Below are positions 55,343 to 64,000 of a stretch of 64,000 nucleotides of DNA, piece by piece (the stretch's first letter is position 1; each line of letters begins with the position of its first letter). Source of the stretch: Sandaracinaceae bacterium. GTDB taxonomy: Bacteria > Myxococcota_A > Polyangia > Polyangiales > JAFGIB01. The notes beneath the pieces are model-generated. The model was not told the origin of the DNA, ran no database searches, and saw nothing but the letters and a program-made list of their open reading frames with translations. The position numbers and the translations under genes were made by a program. The stretch is taken from NCBI GenBank assembly GCA_017881055.1, contig JADGRF010000013.1, forward strand, positions 1 to 64,000. Reading direction: 5' to 3'.

Positions 55343-55876
55343 TCAGCCGCCATCATCGTTGTCCTGGATCGCGGCGAGCAGCTCGGCTTCTGCGCAGAGC
55401 ACGTCATCGACCATGGCCAGGCCTTCGCACTTCCAGATGTTCGAGCGGTGCTGGATCACGCGTACGCTGATCTCGATTTGATCGCCCGGGGTGATCGGCT
55501 GCCGGAACTTGGCTTTGTCGATGCCCGCGAACACGAAGCGTTGCTTCTTCGGGTCCATCGCATCCGACGCGTACGCCAAGATGCACATCAGCTGCGACAT
55601 GGCTTCGAGGCAGAGCACGGCCGGAAAGATCGGCGTGCCCGGGAAGTGACCCTGGAACACCGGCTCGTTCACGCTCACGCACTTGATCGCGCGCGCGGAC
55701 TTGCGCGGTTCGATGTCGAGCACGCGGTCGATCAGCAGAAACGGAGCGCGGTGCGGCAGGATCCGCAGGATCTTCTCGATGTCGAGCCGCAGCCCCCGCG
55801 GCAGCGGCAGCAGCCCCGCGTCACTTGGTCTTTGGCTTGGGATCGGAAGACGTCTCACTGCGACCTTCACCAGCAT
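55343..55876 (-). CDS. fabZ: 3-hydroxyacyl-ACP dehydratase FabZ-like
   Basis: This hotdog-fold protein has catalytic His in FQGHFPGTPIFPAVL and Glu in AVLCLEAMSQL, preceded by DIEKILRILPHRAPFLLIDRVLDI as in FabZ. It dehydrates 3-hydroxyacyl-ACP in fatty acid synthesis. The start is uncertain. An ATG at 55876 overlaps skp by 56 bp; a GTG at 55858 has AAGG five bases upstream. Either leaves 30-36 residues before the usual FabZ start. It lies directly after skp, where E. coli has lpxD first. Confidence 0.9.
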   Translation of the reverse strand: MLVKVAVRRLPIPSQRPSDAGLLPLPRGLRLDIEKILRILPHRAPFLLIDRVLDIEPRKSARAIKCVSVNEPVFQGHFPGTPIFPAVLCLEAMSQLMCILAYASDAMDPKKQRFVFAGIDKAKFRQPITPGDQIEISVRVIQHRSNIWKCEGLAMVDDVLCAEAELLAAIQDNDDGG

Positions 55877-56387
55877 TGTAACGCTGGATGAGCAAGTCCG
55901 TAAGGTCGTAGTTGCTCGGGACGAAGATCACACCGGCTTCGTTGCGCTCTAGAACCAACGCGTAGCCTTCGGTCTGGCCGACGTGGCGCATGATGCGCTG
56001 CATGCGCTCGATGATGTCCTTGGTCAGGTCACCTTCCTTCGAGCCGAGCTCCTTCTGGAACTCCATGTACGTCGTCTGCAGCTCCGAGAACGCCTTCTGG
56101 TACTCCTCGGCCTTCTTGGCGAAGACTTCGCGCGAGAGCACATCGTGCTGCTTCTCGAGCGTCTCTTTCATCGCTTTGAGGTCGTTCTGCTGCTTGTCGA
56201 GCTGCTTCTGACGCTCCTCGAAAAGCTTCTTGAGGTTCGCCTTGGCTTTGCGGCCATCCTCGGTTTCGTTCATCGCGCGCTGCATGTCGACGACAGCGAT
56301 CTTCAACTGTTGAGCGTGAACACGCGTCGAGAAGCCGGTGGCGGCCAAGGTCAGGGACAGCGCGAGAACATAGTGAGACAACTTCAT
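55821..56387 (-). CDS. skp: Periplasmic OmpH/Skp-family chaperone
   Basis: The 188-residue precursor has signal peptide LSHYVLALSLTLAATGFSTRVHA. The protein is mostly coiled coil (KANLKKLFEERQKQLDKQQNDLKAMKETLEKQHDVL...), opening with the conserved strand LKIAVVDMQRAMNETEDGRKA and ending with a typical GYALVLERNEAGVIFVPSNYDLTDLLIQRYN. Skp holds unfolded outer-membrane proteins for BamA. The ATG at 56387 has AAGG seven bases upstream. It follows bamA by 133 bp. Confidence 0.92.
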   Translation of the reverse strand: MKLSHYVLALSLTLAATGFSTRVHAQQLKIAVVDMQRAMNETEDGRKAKANLKKLFEERQKQLDKQQNDLKAMKETLEKQHDVLSREVFAKKAEEYQKAFSELQTTYMEFQKELGSKEGDLTKDIIERMQRIMRHVGQTEGYALVLERNEAGVIFVPSNYDLTDLLIQRYNAGEGRSETSSDPKPKTK

Positions 56388-56520
56388 GTCTTTGCCTTTC
56401 GTGCGGCTAGCTATCAACTTGGCTGGGCAAGTCAAGCGCGCGGGGTTGCGACGCGGACTCCAGCCCTCGGATTCATGGGGAAATTCAAGGTCGTGGCCAG
56501 TGTCTGGGAGTCGGTGCGCA

Positions 56521-59154
56521 TCAGAATGCGTTGCCGACGGTGAACTGGAACTGCACCGTGTCTTCGTACGGACGGCGCGGGCGGAACGGGAAGCCCCACT
56601 CGAAGCGTAGCGGCCCGAGCGGCGAGAACCAGCGGATGCCGAAGCCCCATGCCGTCTTGAAGTCCGCGTGCAGGCCGCAGGGCGCGGTCTGCGGATCCAT
56701 GTTGCGCGCGGCGGGCTTGCACAGCGCCTTCTCGAGGTTCCAGGTGTTGCCGGCGTCCTGGAAGATCACGCCCTTGATGCCCACCGAGTCGATGATCGGG
56801 AACTCGATTTCGGCGTTGTAGTACAGCTCCATGTTGCCGCCGAACGGCTCGCCGCGAGCGCCGATGTTCTGGAAGCTCGGGTCTTCGAACGAGGTCGGGA
56901 TCGCGAGGCGCGGCCCCAAGCTCTGAATCGGGAAGCCGCGCACGTCGAAGATGCCGCCGAGGAAGTAGCGCTCGTAGATTGGCACGCCCTTGCCGTCGCG
57001 CGAGGTGATCAGGCCCCACTGCGTATTCATCTTGAACACGAAGGGTCCCCAGATCGGCTGGTAGAAGCGGAAGTTGACATCGTTGCGGATGAAGTCGGCG
57101 GTCGAGCCCAGGTTGTGGTCCGAGATCTCGCTCGACGCTGTGGCAAGCACGCCCTTGGTCGGGAAGAGACGGTTGTTGCGCGTATCCCAGCTGAGCGTGA
57201 CGCGCACCGCGCTCGTCCAGCCACTGTTGAAGAGGTTGCGCAGCGGCAGGAACGTGTAGAGCTGGTAGTTGAGGCCGCCGCCCGTACCGAACACGCCACC
57301 GGTGGCGGGCGTGATGTTCACGTTCTCGAGGCGGTACGTTGCGTACAGGCGCAGGTGATCTTCGAAGTCGAAGATCGGCAGCGGATGGCCGAACGTGATG
57401 CTGCCGCCGGTGGAGTCGCGATTGAAGTCGCGCTGCTGGCGCAGGATCTTGAACAGCTCGACCGATGCGCTCCAGTCGGTCGTACCCACGTACGGTTCGA
57501 CGAAACGAATCTGTGCGAGCTGACGGATGCCGGAGAGCTGCAGGTTGAACGCGAGAGACTGGCCGCGTCCGAACAGGTTCTCTTGTTGCACCTGACCGTT
57601 GAGCAGGAACGTTTCCTGCGACGAGAAGCCCGCTCCCAGCTGGAACGTGCCGGTCGGCTTCTCCGCGACCTCGAAGTTGATGATCAAGCGGTCGGGGGCC
57701 GAGCCGTCTTCTTCCGAAACGTCGACGCTCTGGAAGTAGCCGAGCGCGACCATGCGTTCCTTGGAACGCTCGACCAGCGTCTGGCTGTAGAGCTGCCCTT
57801 CGAGGATGCGCGCTTCGCGACGCAGCACGGCGTCACGCGTCTTCGAGTTGCCCTTGATGTTGATGCGCTGGATGTAGACCAGCGGGCCGCGGCGGATCGT
57901 GACGGCCACGTCGACTTCGCGCTTGTCCATGTGCAGCGCGGTGTCGGGGACGATCTCGGCCTTGGCGTAGCCGCGGTCGCGGTAGTAGCGTGTGACGTCC
58001 TGCAGGTTCTTGGCGATGGTCGAGCGGCTGAACCAGTCGCCCGGGTTGAGCTCGACGCCTTCGCGCAGCTTCTTGCGGCCGGGCAGCGGCTCGATCTCCT
58101 TGCCCTGCTCGTCGACCTCCATCACGCGCACGCGACTGACCTTGAAACGCGGGCCTTCTTTGATCGGGATGGTGACGTCGATGTAGCGGCGATCGGGCGT
58201 GAGCTCGATGCGCGGCTCGCCCATCTCCACCGTGAGATAGCCGTGGTCGTAGTAGAGCGCGTGCAGCCGGTTGACGTCGTCGTCGAAGATCTCGCGCTTG
58301 TAGCGGTCGCCCGAGGAGACGAACGAGAATACGTTCATCTGGCTCGTCTGCATGATCGAGTGCAGCTCGTGATCGCTCATCTTGTCGTTGCCGACGAAGT
58401 GGATGCGCCGCACGCTGACTTCGGCGCCTTCGCTGATCACGAAGCTGACTTCGACTTCGTTGTTCGGCTTCTCTTTCAGCTCGTAGTGAACCTCGGCCAG
58501 AAAGAAGCCTTTTTCACCGTAGAAGTCTTTGATCTTCTGGACCTGAGTCTTGACCTCGGGGATCGACAGAATCGCGCCGGCTTTCAGCGTGACCTTCTCG
58601 GTGATGTCGCTCGTGTCGAGCGCGTCGTTGCCGACGTACTTGATCTCGCCGATAGCGGGGCGCTCGTCGACGATGAAGTGCAGGGCGATGTCGCGCTGTG
58701 CGCCTTCGTCGTGCGGCTCGCCTTCGACTCGCACGTCGCGGAAGTAGCCCAGGTCCCAGATGGCCTGCGCATCGCGCGAGACTTCGCCGTCGGTGCAGGG
58801 CAGGCCCTCTTTGAGCTTGATCGTCGCGCGGATGTCGTCGCCCGAGACGCGGCCCTGACCCTTCACGTCGATGTGTGAGATGCGCCGGCCTTGGCAGATG
58901 GTCTCGGGAACGCTCGGACCGCTTGCGGCGGGAGCGGCGGCCGTGGCGTCCGGAGCCGCCGCTGCAACCGGTTCGGTAGGTGTCGGCGTCGCGGGCGGCA
59001 ACAGGCGCTGCGCGTGGGCGCCGCGCGGCAAGAGCGCGCAGAAGCACAACGCAAGCACGAGCGCGGCTGGGCCCGCGACGTGTTGTGTGCCGCGTTGGGA
59101 GCCCGACCTGAGCGGAATGGAATTGGGCTCTCTCGGGGCCATGTCGCGAGGCAT
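56521..59154 (-). CDS. bamA: Outer-membrane protein assembly factor BamA
   Basis: The 877-residue precursor has a signal sequence (AALVLALCFCALLPRGAHAQ), a short Pro/Ala-rich linker, and five POTRA domains (about 90-460). The C-terminal Omp85 barrel contains the lid motif VRGF (FDVRGFP) and ends FQFTVGNAF. An internal low-complexity TATAAAPA-rich stretch precedes POTRA1. It inserts beta-barrels into the outer membrane. Neighbours lolD and lolC/E upstream and skp-fabZ downstream form an envelope biogenesis block. The first ATG at 59154 is used; 59142 is equally possible. Confidence 0.97.
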   Translation of the reverse strand: MPRDMAPREPNSIPLRSGSQRGTQHVAGPAALVLALCFCALLPRGAHAQRLLPPATPTPTEPVAAAAPDATAAAPAASGPSVPETICQGRRISHIDVKGQGRVSGDDIRATIKLKEGLPCTDGEVSRDAQAIWDLGYFRDVRVEGEPHDEGAQRDIALHFIVDERPAIGEIKYVGNDALDTSDITEKVTLKAGAILSIPEVKTQVQKIKDFYGEKGFFLAEVHYELKEKPNNEVEVSFVISEGAEVSVRRIHFVGNDKMSDHELHSIMQTSQMNVFSFVSSGDRYKREIFDDDVNRLHALYYDHGYLTVEMGEPRIELTPDRRYIDVTIPIKEGPRFKVSRVRVMEVDEQGKEIEPLPGRKKLREGVELNPGDWFSRSTIAKNLQDVTRYYRDRGYAKAEIVPDTALHMDKREVDVAVTIRRGPLVYIQRINIKGNSKTRDAVLRREARILEGQLYSQTLVERSKERMVALGYFQSVDVSEEDGSAPDRLIINFEVAEKPTGTFQLGAGFSSQETFLLNGQVQQENLFGRGQSLAFNLQLSGIRQLAQIRFVEPYVGTTDWSASVELFKILRQQRDFNRDSTGGSITFGHPLPIFDFEDHLRLYATYRLENVNITPATGGVFGTGGGLNYQLYTFLPLRNLFNSGWTSAVRVTLSWDTRNNRLFPTKGVLATASSEISDHNLGSTADFIRNDVNFRFYQPIWGPFVFKMNTQWGLITSRDGKGVPIYERYFLGGIFDVRGFPIQSLGPRLAIPTSFEDPSFQNIGARGEPFGGNMELYYNAEIEFPIIDSVGIKGVIFQDAGNTWNLEKALCKPAARNMDPQTAPCGLHADFKTAWGFGIRWFSPLGPLRFEWGFPFRPRRPYEDTVQFQFTVGNAF

Positions 59155-59217
59155 CTGGCGGAACGGAAGCGTCTCTGTGCAGGGGCCGGGGCGCTATATC
59201 TTTGGCACCCGCTAGGG

Positions 59218-59955
<738 letters not shown>

Positions 59956-59960
59956 GTGGG

Positions 59961-62126
59961 TTACTCGTAGCGCAGCGCGTCCGCGGGGCGGAGCTGGCTG
60001 GCGATCAAGGCCGGGTAAATGGTGACCAGCAGACACACGGCGATGGCCGCAAGGCCCGTGAGCGTGAACTCCATCGGGTCCATGTGCACGGGCAGGCGGT
60101 CGATATAGTACACCTCGGGGTTCATGCGAATGCCGAAGTGCTCCGCGGCGAAGCACATCATGTAGCCGAGGAACATGCCTAACGCCGAGCCGAGTAGGCC
60201 TATGAGGCCGCCTTCGATCACGAAGACGGAGACGATCGTGCGGTCACTAGCGCCCATGGCCTTGAGGATCGCGACCTCGCTCCGTTTTTCTTGAACCATC
60301 AGAGTGAGCGTCCCCGCGATGCAGAAGCTGGCGACCAAGATGGCGATTCCGAGCGCGATGAACATCGCGAGCTTCTCGAGCGCCAGCGCGCCGAACAGGC
60401 GGCTGTTCAGCTCCTGCCAGTCGCGCACGCGAAGAGACGAAGCCTGCTTCGCGGATATGTCCCCTTGTCCCAGGCGCTTGCGGAGGGAATTGGCGATCAA
60501 CGGCGCGTTGTCGACGTTCTTGACCTTGACCTCGACGCCGCTGATAGCGTGTCCCACGTTGAGGAAGCGCTGCGCGGTCGCCAGCGACACGTACGTGAAC
60601 TTCATGTCGTATTCGTACATGCCGCTGTAGAAGATGCCTGCTACGCGAAACGCGCGTGCTTTGGGCATCGGTCCCGACGGTCCGAGCGCGCCGAGCGGTG
60701 CGACTACGTTCACCTCGTCGCCGAGGTACAGGCGCAGCGAACGCGCCAGCTCTTGGCCCACGATGATGCCCGGCAGGATGTCGCGGTTCTTCGGCTCGCT
60801 CGACGACGGCTTGTCCTTGCGCAGAAACGCATCGAGGTCTTTGAGCTTCTTATCGAGGTCGGCGGCTTGTTGATCTGCGGTCGTCGTCGTTGGGGCCGGG
60901 GCGTCAGCTGCGCTGCCAGCCGCGCCGGTCTTCGCGTCGGCGTCGCGCAGCAGCTTCGAGGAAGCCTGGAACATGCTGGAGGTCGTGTCCGGCGGCAGAT
61001 CGAGCAGCTTCTCGGGATGGTCGAGATAGTCGAGGCTGCCCGTCTTCAAGTTGCGCGGTAGGTCGTTGACGCTGCCAACCGTTTCCGGCTCCACGCCGCG
61101 CAGCACGGCTGTCCCAAGATTGGTTGCGCTCGAGAGCATGACTTCGCCGCTCACGTAGGGCGACGCGCCGCTCACGCCTTCGGTCTCGAGCGCCGTCTTC
61201 ACGAGCGGCGCCCAGCCTTCGATGCTGGCGTGGTCGCGATCGATCACGATGTGAGCGTTGTTGCCGAGGATCTTGCGTTTCAAGTCGTTGCGAAAGCCGC
61301 CCATGACCGAGAGCGTCGTGGTGAGCGCGCACGACGAGACGGTGACCGCGAGGATCGAGAGCAGTGAGATGGCCGCGAGAAAGCCGCTCTTCTTCGAGCG
61401 CAGGTGGCGTGCTGCGACGAGCGGCTGAAAACCGATCCGCTCGATCAGGTTCATCATGGGCGGCAGCGCGCGCACCAGCACGCGTAGCGCGAACGCCGTG
61501 GTGATCACGTGTCGCACGATCGGCTGCCAAAGATCGTGCGGCGAGCTGCTCGGTGGCTCGGCGGGCAGGAGCGCGATGGCCACGCCTGCGCCTGCGAGTA
61601 AGAGCGCGTCGACCACCAGCCAGACGCGCGCGCGCGCGGTCGAGCTGAGCAAGCTCCACGTCGAGAGCGCAGCTGCGAGCAGCACCGCGCCGCAGCTCGC
61701 GGAGATCACGCCGCACGCCGTGACGAGCGCCGTGTCGGAGGCGGATAGCGTCAGGCCGAAGCCGGAGAGCAAGTCCTGCGCGCGGGCATGGCGCAAAGCT
61801 AGGCTTGCCGCTGCGATCGACGCGAGCGCGTGCCCGATGCCGGCGCCGGAGAGCGCAACGTAGCGTCCGCGGCCCACGCTTCTGCGCGCGCGGCGCAAGT
61901 GCCTACGCAGGACCAGCCCGCCGAGCACCAGCTCGACCAGGATCGCCGTGCCCGTCGCGACACCGATGCGTAGCCCAAACCCGCGATCCAGAAACGAGCG
62001 CACCAGCAGCGACTCGTACTGGCCTGCGACCCAGGCGCTCGCGATCACCAGCGCGAGCGAGAAGGCTGCGTAGAAACCCGAGAGCACGCCGATGGGCACG
62101 CGGGTCGGCGCGATGTCTGCGCTCAC
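59961..62126 (-). CDS. LolC/LolE-family permease with a large N-terminal membrane extension
   Basis: This 721-residue inner-membrane protein has a LolC/E core from about residue 240 (GFQPLVAARHLRSKKSGFLAAISLLSILAVTVSSCALT...). The periplasmic region holds a Ser/Asp/Lys-rich insert (about 400-450). Three C-terminal helices end MVQEKRSEVAILKAMGASDRTIVSVFVIEGGLIGLLGSALG, the FtsX signature. Before it lies an extension of about 230 residues with five or six hydrophobic helices that standard 400-residue LolC/E proteins lack. The GTG at 62126 overlaps the lysS stop (GTGA). With LolD it would release lipoproteins, probably as a homodimer because no second permease gene is nearby. Confidence 0.88.
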   Translation of the reverse strand: MSADIAPTRVPIGVLSGFYAAFSLALVIASAWVAGQYESLLVRSFLDRGFGLRIGVATGTAILVELVLGGLVLRRHLRRARRSVGRGRYVALSGAGIGHALASIAAASLALRHARAQDLLSGFGLTLSASDTALVTACGVISASCGAVLLAAALSTWSLLSSTARARVWLVVDALLLAGAGVAIALLPAEPPSSSPHDLWQPIVRHVITTAFALRVLVRALPPMMNLIERIGFQPLVAARHLRSKKSGFLAAISLLSILAVTVSSCALTTTLSVMGGFRNDLKRKILGNNAHIVIDRDHASIEGWAPLVKTALETEGVSGASPYVSGEVMLSSATNLGTAVLRGVEPETVGSVNDLPRNLKTGSLDYLDHPEKLLDLPPDTTSSMFQASSKLLRDADAKTGAAGSAADAPAPTTTTADQQAADLDKKLKDLDAFLRKDKPSSSEPKNRDILPGIIVGQELARSLRLYLGDEVNVVAPLGALGPSGPMPKARAFRVAGIFYSGMYEYDMKFTYVSLATAQRFLNVGHAISGVEVKVKNVDNAPLIANSLRKRLGQGDISAKQASSLRVRDWQELNSRLFGALALEKLAMFIALGIAILVASFCIAGTLTLMVQEKRSEVAILKAMGASDRTIVSVFVIEGGLIGLLGSALGMFLGYMMCFAAEHFGIRMNPEVYYIDRLPVHMDPMEFTLTGLAAIAVCLLVTIYPALIASQLRPADALRYE

Positions 62127-63721
62127 GTGCTCTCCGGCTTGAGCAGCGGAAAGAGCAGCACGTCGCGGATCGAGGACTGCCCGCACAGCGACATCACGAG
62201 CCGATCGACGCCGATGCCGAGGCCTGCAGCAGGCGGCATGCCGTGCTGCAGCGCGCGAATGTAGTCGTCGTCGAAGTCCATGGCTTCTTGATCGCCGCGC
62301 TCGCGGTTCTCGAGCTGTGCGCGGAAGCGTTCGGCCTGATCATCGGGGTCGTTCAGCTCGCTGAAGGCGTTCGCGAGTTCACGGCCTTCCACGAACAGTT
62401 CGAAGCGGTCCACGAAGCGCGGGTCGTCGTCGTTCTTGCGCGCCAGCGGCGACTCTTCCACGGGGAACTCCGTGACGAAGACCGGCACCGACTGCGATCC
62501 GTCCTTGCTGCGGTAGAGCTTGGTGAGCTCCGATTCGGCGATCAGCTCGAACAGCGCCGAGATCTGTCCACCGTAGGTATCGAAGCGGCGCAGGGCATCG
62601 CGCGTGGCTTCGTCGGACGACGGCAGGAGCTCGCGCACCGCAGCAGCCAGCTTGTCCGCGTCGAAGATCACCTCGCGCGTCAGTACCTTGCTCCAGCGCG
62701 TGGGTGGCACGTCGTTCTGTCCGATACGCTCGATGCGGTCCGCGATCGCTTCGCGCTTGCTGACGCGCGCCCACGGCTCTTGGAAGGTCACGCTGCGTCC
62801 CTGCGCGAACCGTGGGAACGCGCTCCCGAGCTCGCTGTCGACTTCGCGCAGCATACGCTGCACCAGGTCGATCCAGGTCTCCCAGTTGCCGTACGCGAGG
62901 TACGCCTCGAGCATGGTGAACTCGGGGTTGTGACGCGTGCTGACACCCTCGTTGCGGAACACGCGACCCAGCTCGTACACGCGGTCGAACCCGCCAACCA
63001 GCAGGCGCTTGAGGTACAGCTCCGGCGCGACGCGCAGATACAGCGGAACATCGAGAGCGTTGTGGTGCGTCGCGAACGGCTTCGCGGTCGCACCGCCGAG
63101 CAGCGAGTGCAGGATCGGCGTCTCGACCTCGAGGAACGCGTGGTTGTCCAAGAAGCGTCGCAGGGCTCCGAGGATCAAGCTGCGCGCACGAAAGACCTCC
63201 GCCACGTCCGGATTCGCGAACATGTCGACGTAGCGCTGCCTGTAGCGCAGCTCGACGTCGGTCAGCCCGTGCCACTTGGCCGGCGGCGGCAAGAGCGCCT
63301 TGCCGAGATGTTCGTAGCTGCGCGCCACGACGGTGAGCGCACCCGTGCGCGTCTTGAGCAGCGGCCCGCGAACCGAGATGTGGTCCGCGAGATCGACCGT
63401 CTCGTAGCGAGCCGCCTGCTCCGGCGGAAGGTTCTCGGGTCGCACCAACGCTTGTGCGCTGCCGTGCGGCGTTTGAATCACCAAGAACGGCCCGCGCTTC
63501 GCGATCACGCGCCCGTACAGCGGGTAGTGCGCAGCGTCCGGCGGCAGCTCGGCTTCGCCCGGCAGCACCGCGCGCGCGGCCTCGTCGTTCGCGATCCGCA
63601 CGACGTCGCGTCGCAGCACGTCGTCGCCGACGAAGCTATTGGGGAACACGCGCTCGCCGCTCTCTTGCAATGCGGCTGCGTGCTTTCGGCGCGCGGCGAT
63701 CAGCTCTTCTTCGCTGGCCAC
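62123..63721 (-). CDS. lysS: Lysyl-tRNA synthetase (class II)
   Basis: This 532-residue class II synthetase has an N-terminal OB-fold anticodon domain (about 65-160), motif 1 around LEVETPIL, and motif 2 FRNEGVSTRHNPEFTMLEAY. Motif 3 is GLGIGVDRLVM near the C terminus. It charges tRNA-Lys. The GTG start at 63721 shares one base with the prfB stop, a coupling well known from other bacteria, and its stop overlaps the lolC/E start. Confidence 0.97.
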   Translation of the reverse strand: MASEEELIAARRKHAAALQESGERVFPNSFVGDDVLRRDVVRIANDEAARAVLPGEAELPPDAAHYPLYGRVIAKRGPFLVIQTPHGSAQALVRPENLPPEQAARYETVDLADHISVRGPLLKTRTGALTVVARSYEHLGKALLPPPAKWHGLTDVELRYRQRYVDMFANPDVAEVFRARSLILGALRRFLDNHAFLEVETPILHSLLGGATAKPFATHHNALDVPLYLRVAPELYLKRLLVGGFDRVYELGRVFRNEGVSTRHNPEFTMLEAYLAYGNWETWIDLVQRMLREVDSELGSAFPRFAQGRSVTFQEPWARVSKREAIADRIERIGQNDVPPTRWSKVLTREVIFDADKLAAAVRELLPSSDEATRDALRRFDTYGGQISALFELIAESELTKLYRSKDGSQSVPVFVTEFPVEESPLARKNDDDPRFVDRFELFVEGRELANAFSELNDPDDQAERFRAQLENRERGDQEAMDFDDDYIRALQHGMPPAAGLGIGVDRLVMSLCGQSSIRDVLLFPLLKPEST

Positions 63722-64000
63722 TAGTTCTTCCCCTCGGTCTTCTCTTGAGCTTTGCGCTCACCGGCGGCCTTCAACAAATAAGCCTCGATGAACTCGTCCA
63801 GGTCGCCGTCCAGCACGCCTTGCGCGTTGCTGCTCTTGTGCTCGGTACGCTCGTCCTTGACCAGCGTGTAGGGCTGCAGCGTGTAGCTGCGGACCTGCGA
63901 GCCGAAGCCGATCTCCATGTGACCGCTCGTGTAGTTCTTGGCGAACTCGGCCTCGCGCTCCTGACGCGCCTTCTCGTACAAGCGGCCCGCCAGCATCTTC
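63721..64000 (-). CDS. prfB: Peptide chain release factor 2, C-terminal part (5' end outside window)
   Basis: About 92 residues are visible, in frame to the window edge, ending TAG. RLYEKARQEREAEFA, IGFGSQVRSYTLQPYTLVKDERTEH and VLDGDLDEFIEAYL match the RF2 C terminus. The GGQ motif and any programmed frameshift site lie upstream, beyond 64000. RF2 reads UGA and UAA stops. It is directly coupled to lysS. Confidence 0.93.
   Translation of the reverse strand, partial: KMLAGRLYEKARQEREAEFAKNYTSGHMEIGFGSQVRSYTLQPYTLVKDERTEHKSSNAQGVLDGDLDEFIEAYLLKAAGERKAQEKTEGKN

Overview
This window is about two-thirds G+C. It is gene-dense and chromosomal, and very probably comes from a myxobacterium (Myxococcota, Polyangia-like). 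The signs are a Ser/Thr kinase fused to an AAA-type ATPase module, a PEGA-domain protein, lipoproteins with Asp/Ala-rich linkers and LDL-receptor class A repeats, several P/A-rich outer-membrane proteins, a BamA/Skp/FabZ/Lol envelope block, and homodimeric pyruvate dehydrogenase. I see no prophage, insertion sequence, CRISPR array or rRNA. The taxonomic call is inference from protein families.

Layout. 1-1.1 kb: 3' end of trpE, tRNA-Asp(GTC) with its own promoter, three tandem 39-bp palindromic repeats and an intrinsic terminator. 1.3-9.6 kb: PknK-like kinase/ATPase, then a branched-chain amino acid (Liv) ABC transporter operon livK-H-M-G-F with an internal terminator after livK. 9.6-12.0 kb, minus strand: DedA membrane protein, a small Cys-rich ORF and a four-LDLa lipoprotein. 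12.2-18.8 kb: a nearly complete coenzyme F420 locus, with cofG-cofH (plus) converging on cofE-cofD-cofC (minus) and fno (NADPH:F420 oxidoreductase) close by. 19-23 kb: aceE-aceF. 23-34 kb: envelope proteins, guanine deaminase, a SWIM/Snf2 helicase, a serine hydrolase-NamZ fusion, two hotdog thioesterases and the PEGA protein. 34.3-37.8 kb, minus strand: a lysine-catabolism pair (saccharopine-dehydrogenase-like enzyme plus ALDH7-type aminoadipate semialdehyde dehydrogenase) and an outer-membrane protein. 37.9-44.2 kb, minus strand: tRNA-Val(TAC), then tig-clpP-clpX-lon, the protein quality-control cluster. 44.3-47.9 kb, minus strand: rnj, a zinc metallopeptidase lipoprotein and a dCMP-deaminase-like gene. 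48-55 kb: porin-like protein, radA, a second zincin, gmk, a DUF507 gene and a Crp/Fnr regulator. 55.3-64 kb, minus strand: prfB (partial)-lysS-lolC/E-lolD-bamA-skp-fabZ, largely translationally coupled.

Most notable observation. A 39-bp palindromic element (apical hairpin C-AGCC-TRC-GGCT on a variable, covarying lower stem) occurs as a tandem triplet behind tRNA-Asp. It also occurs as a single in-frame copy inside aceE, where it accounts for an apparent 13-residue insertion. A further copy lies between clpX and lon, and a more diverged candidate sits in the start of cofG. Compensatory base changes keep the stem paired between copies. This looks like a myxobacterial palindromic element that can insert in-frame into protein genes, formally reminiscent of Rickettsia palindromic elements. 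The F420 locus encodes a single-domain CofE without the FbiB reductase domain, which bears on which F420 variant is made.
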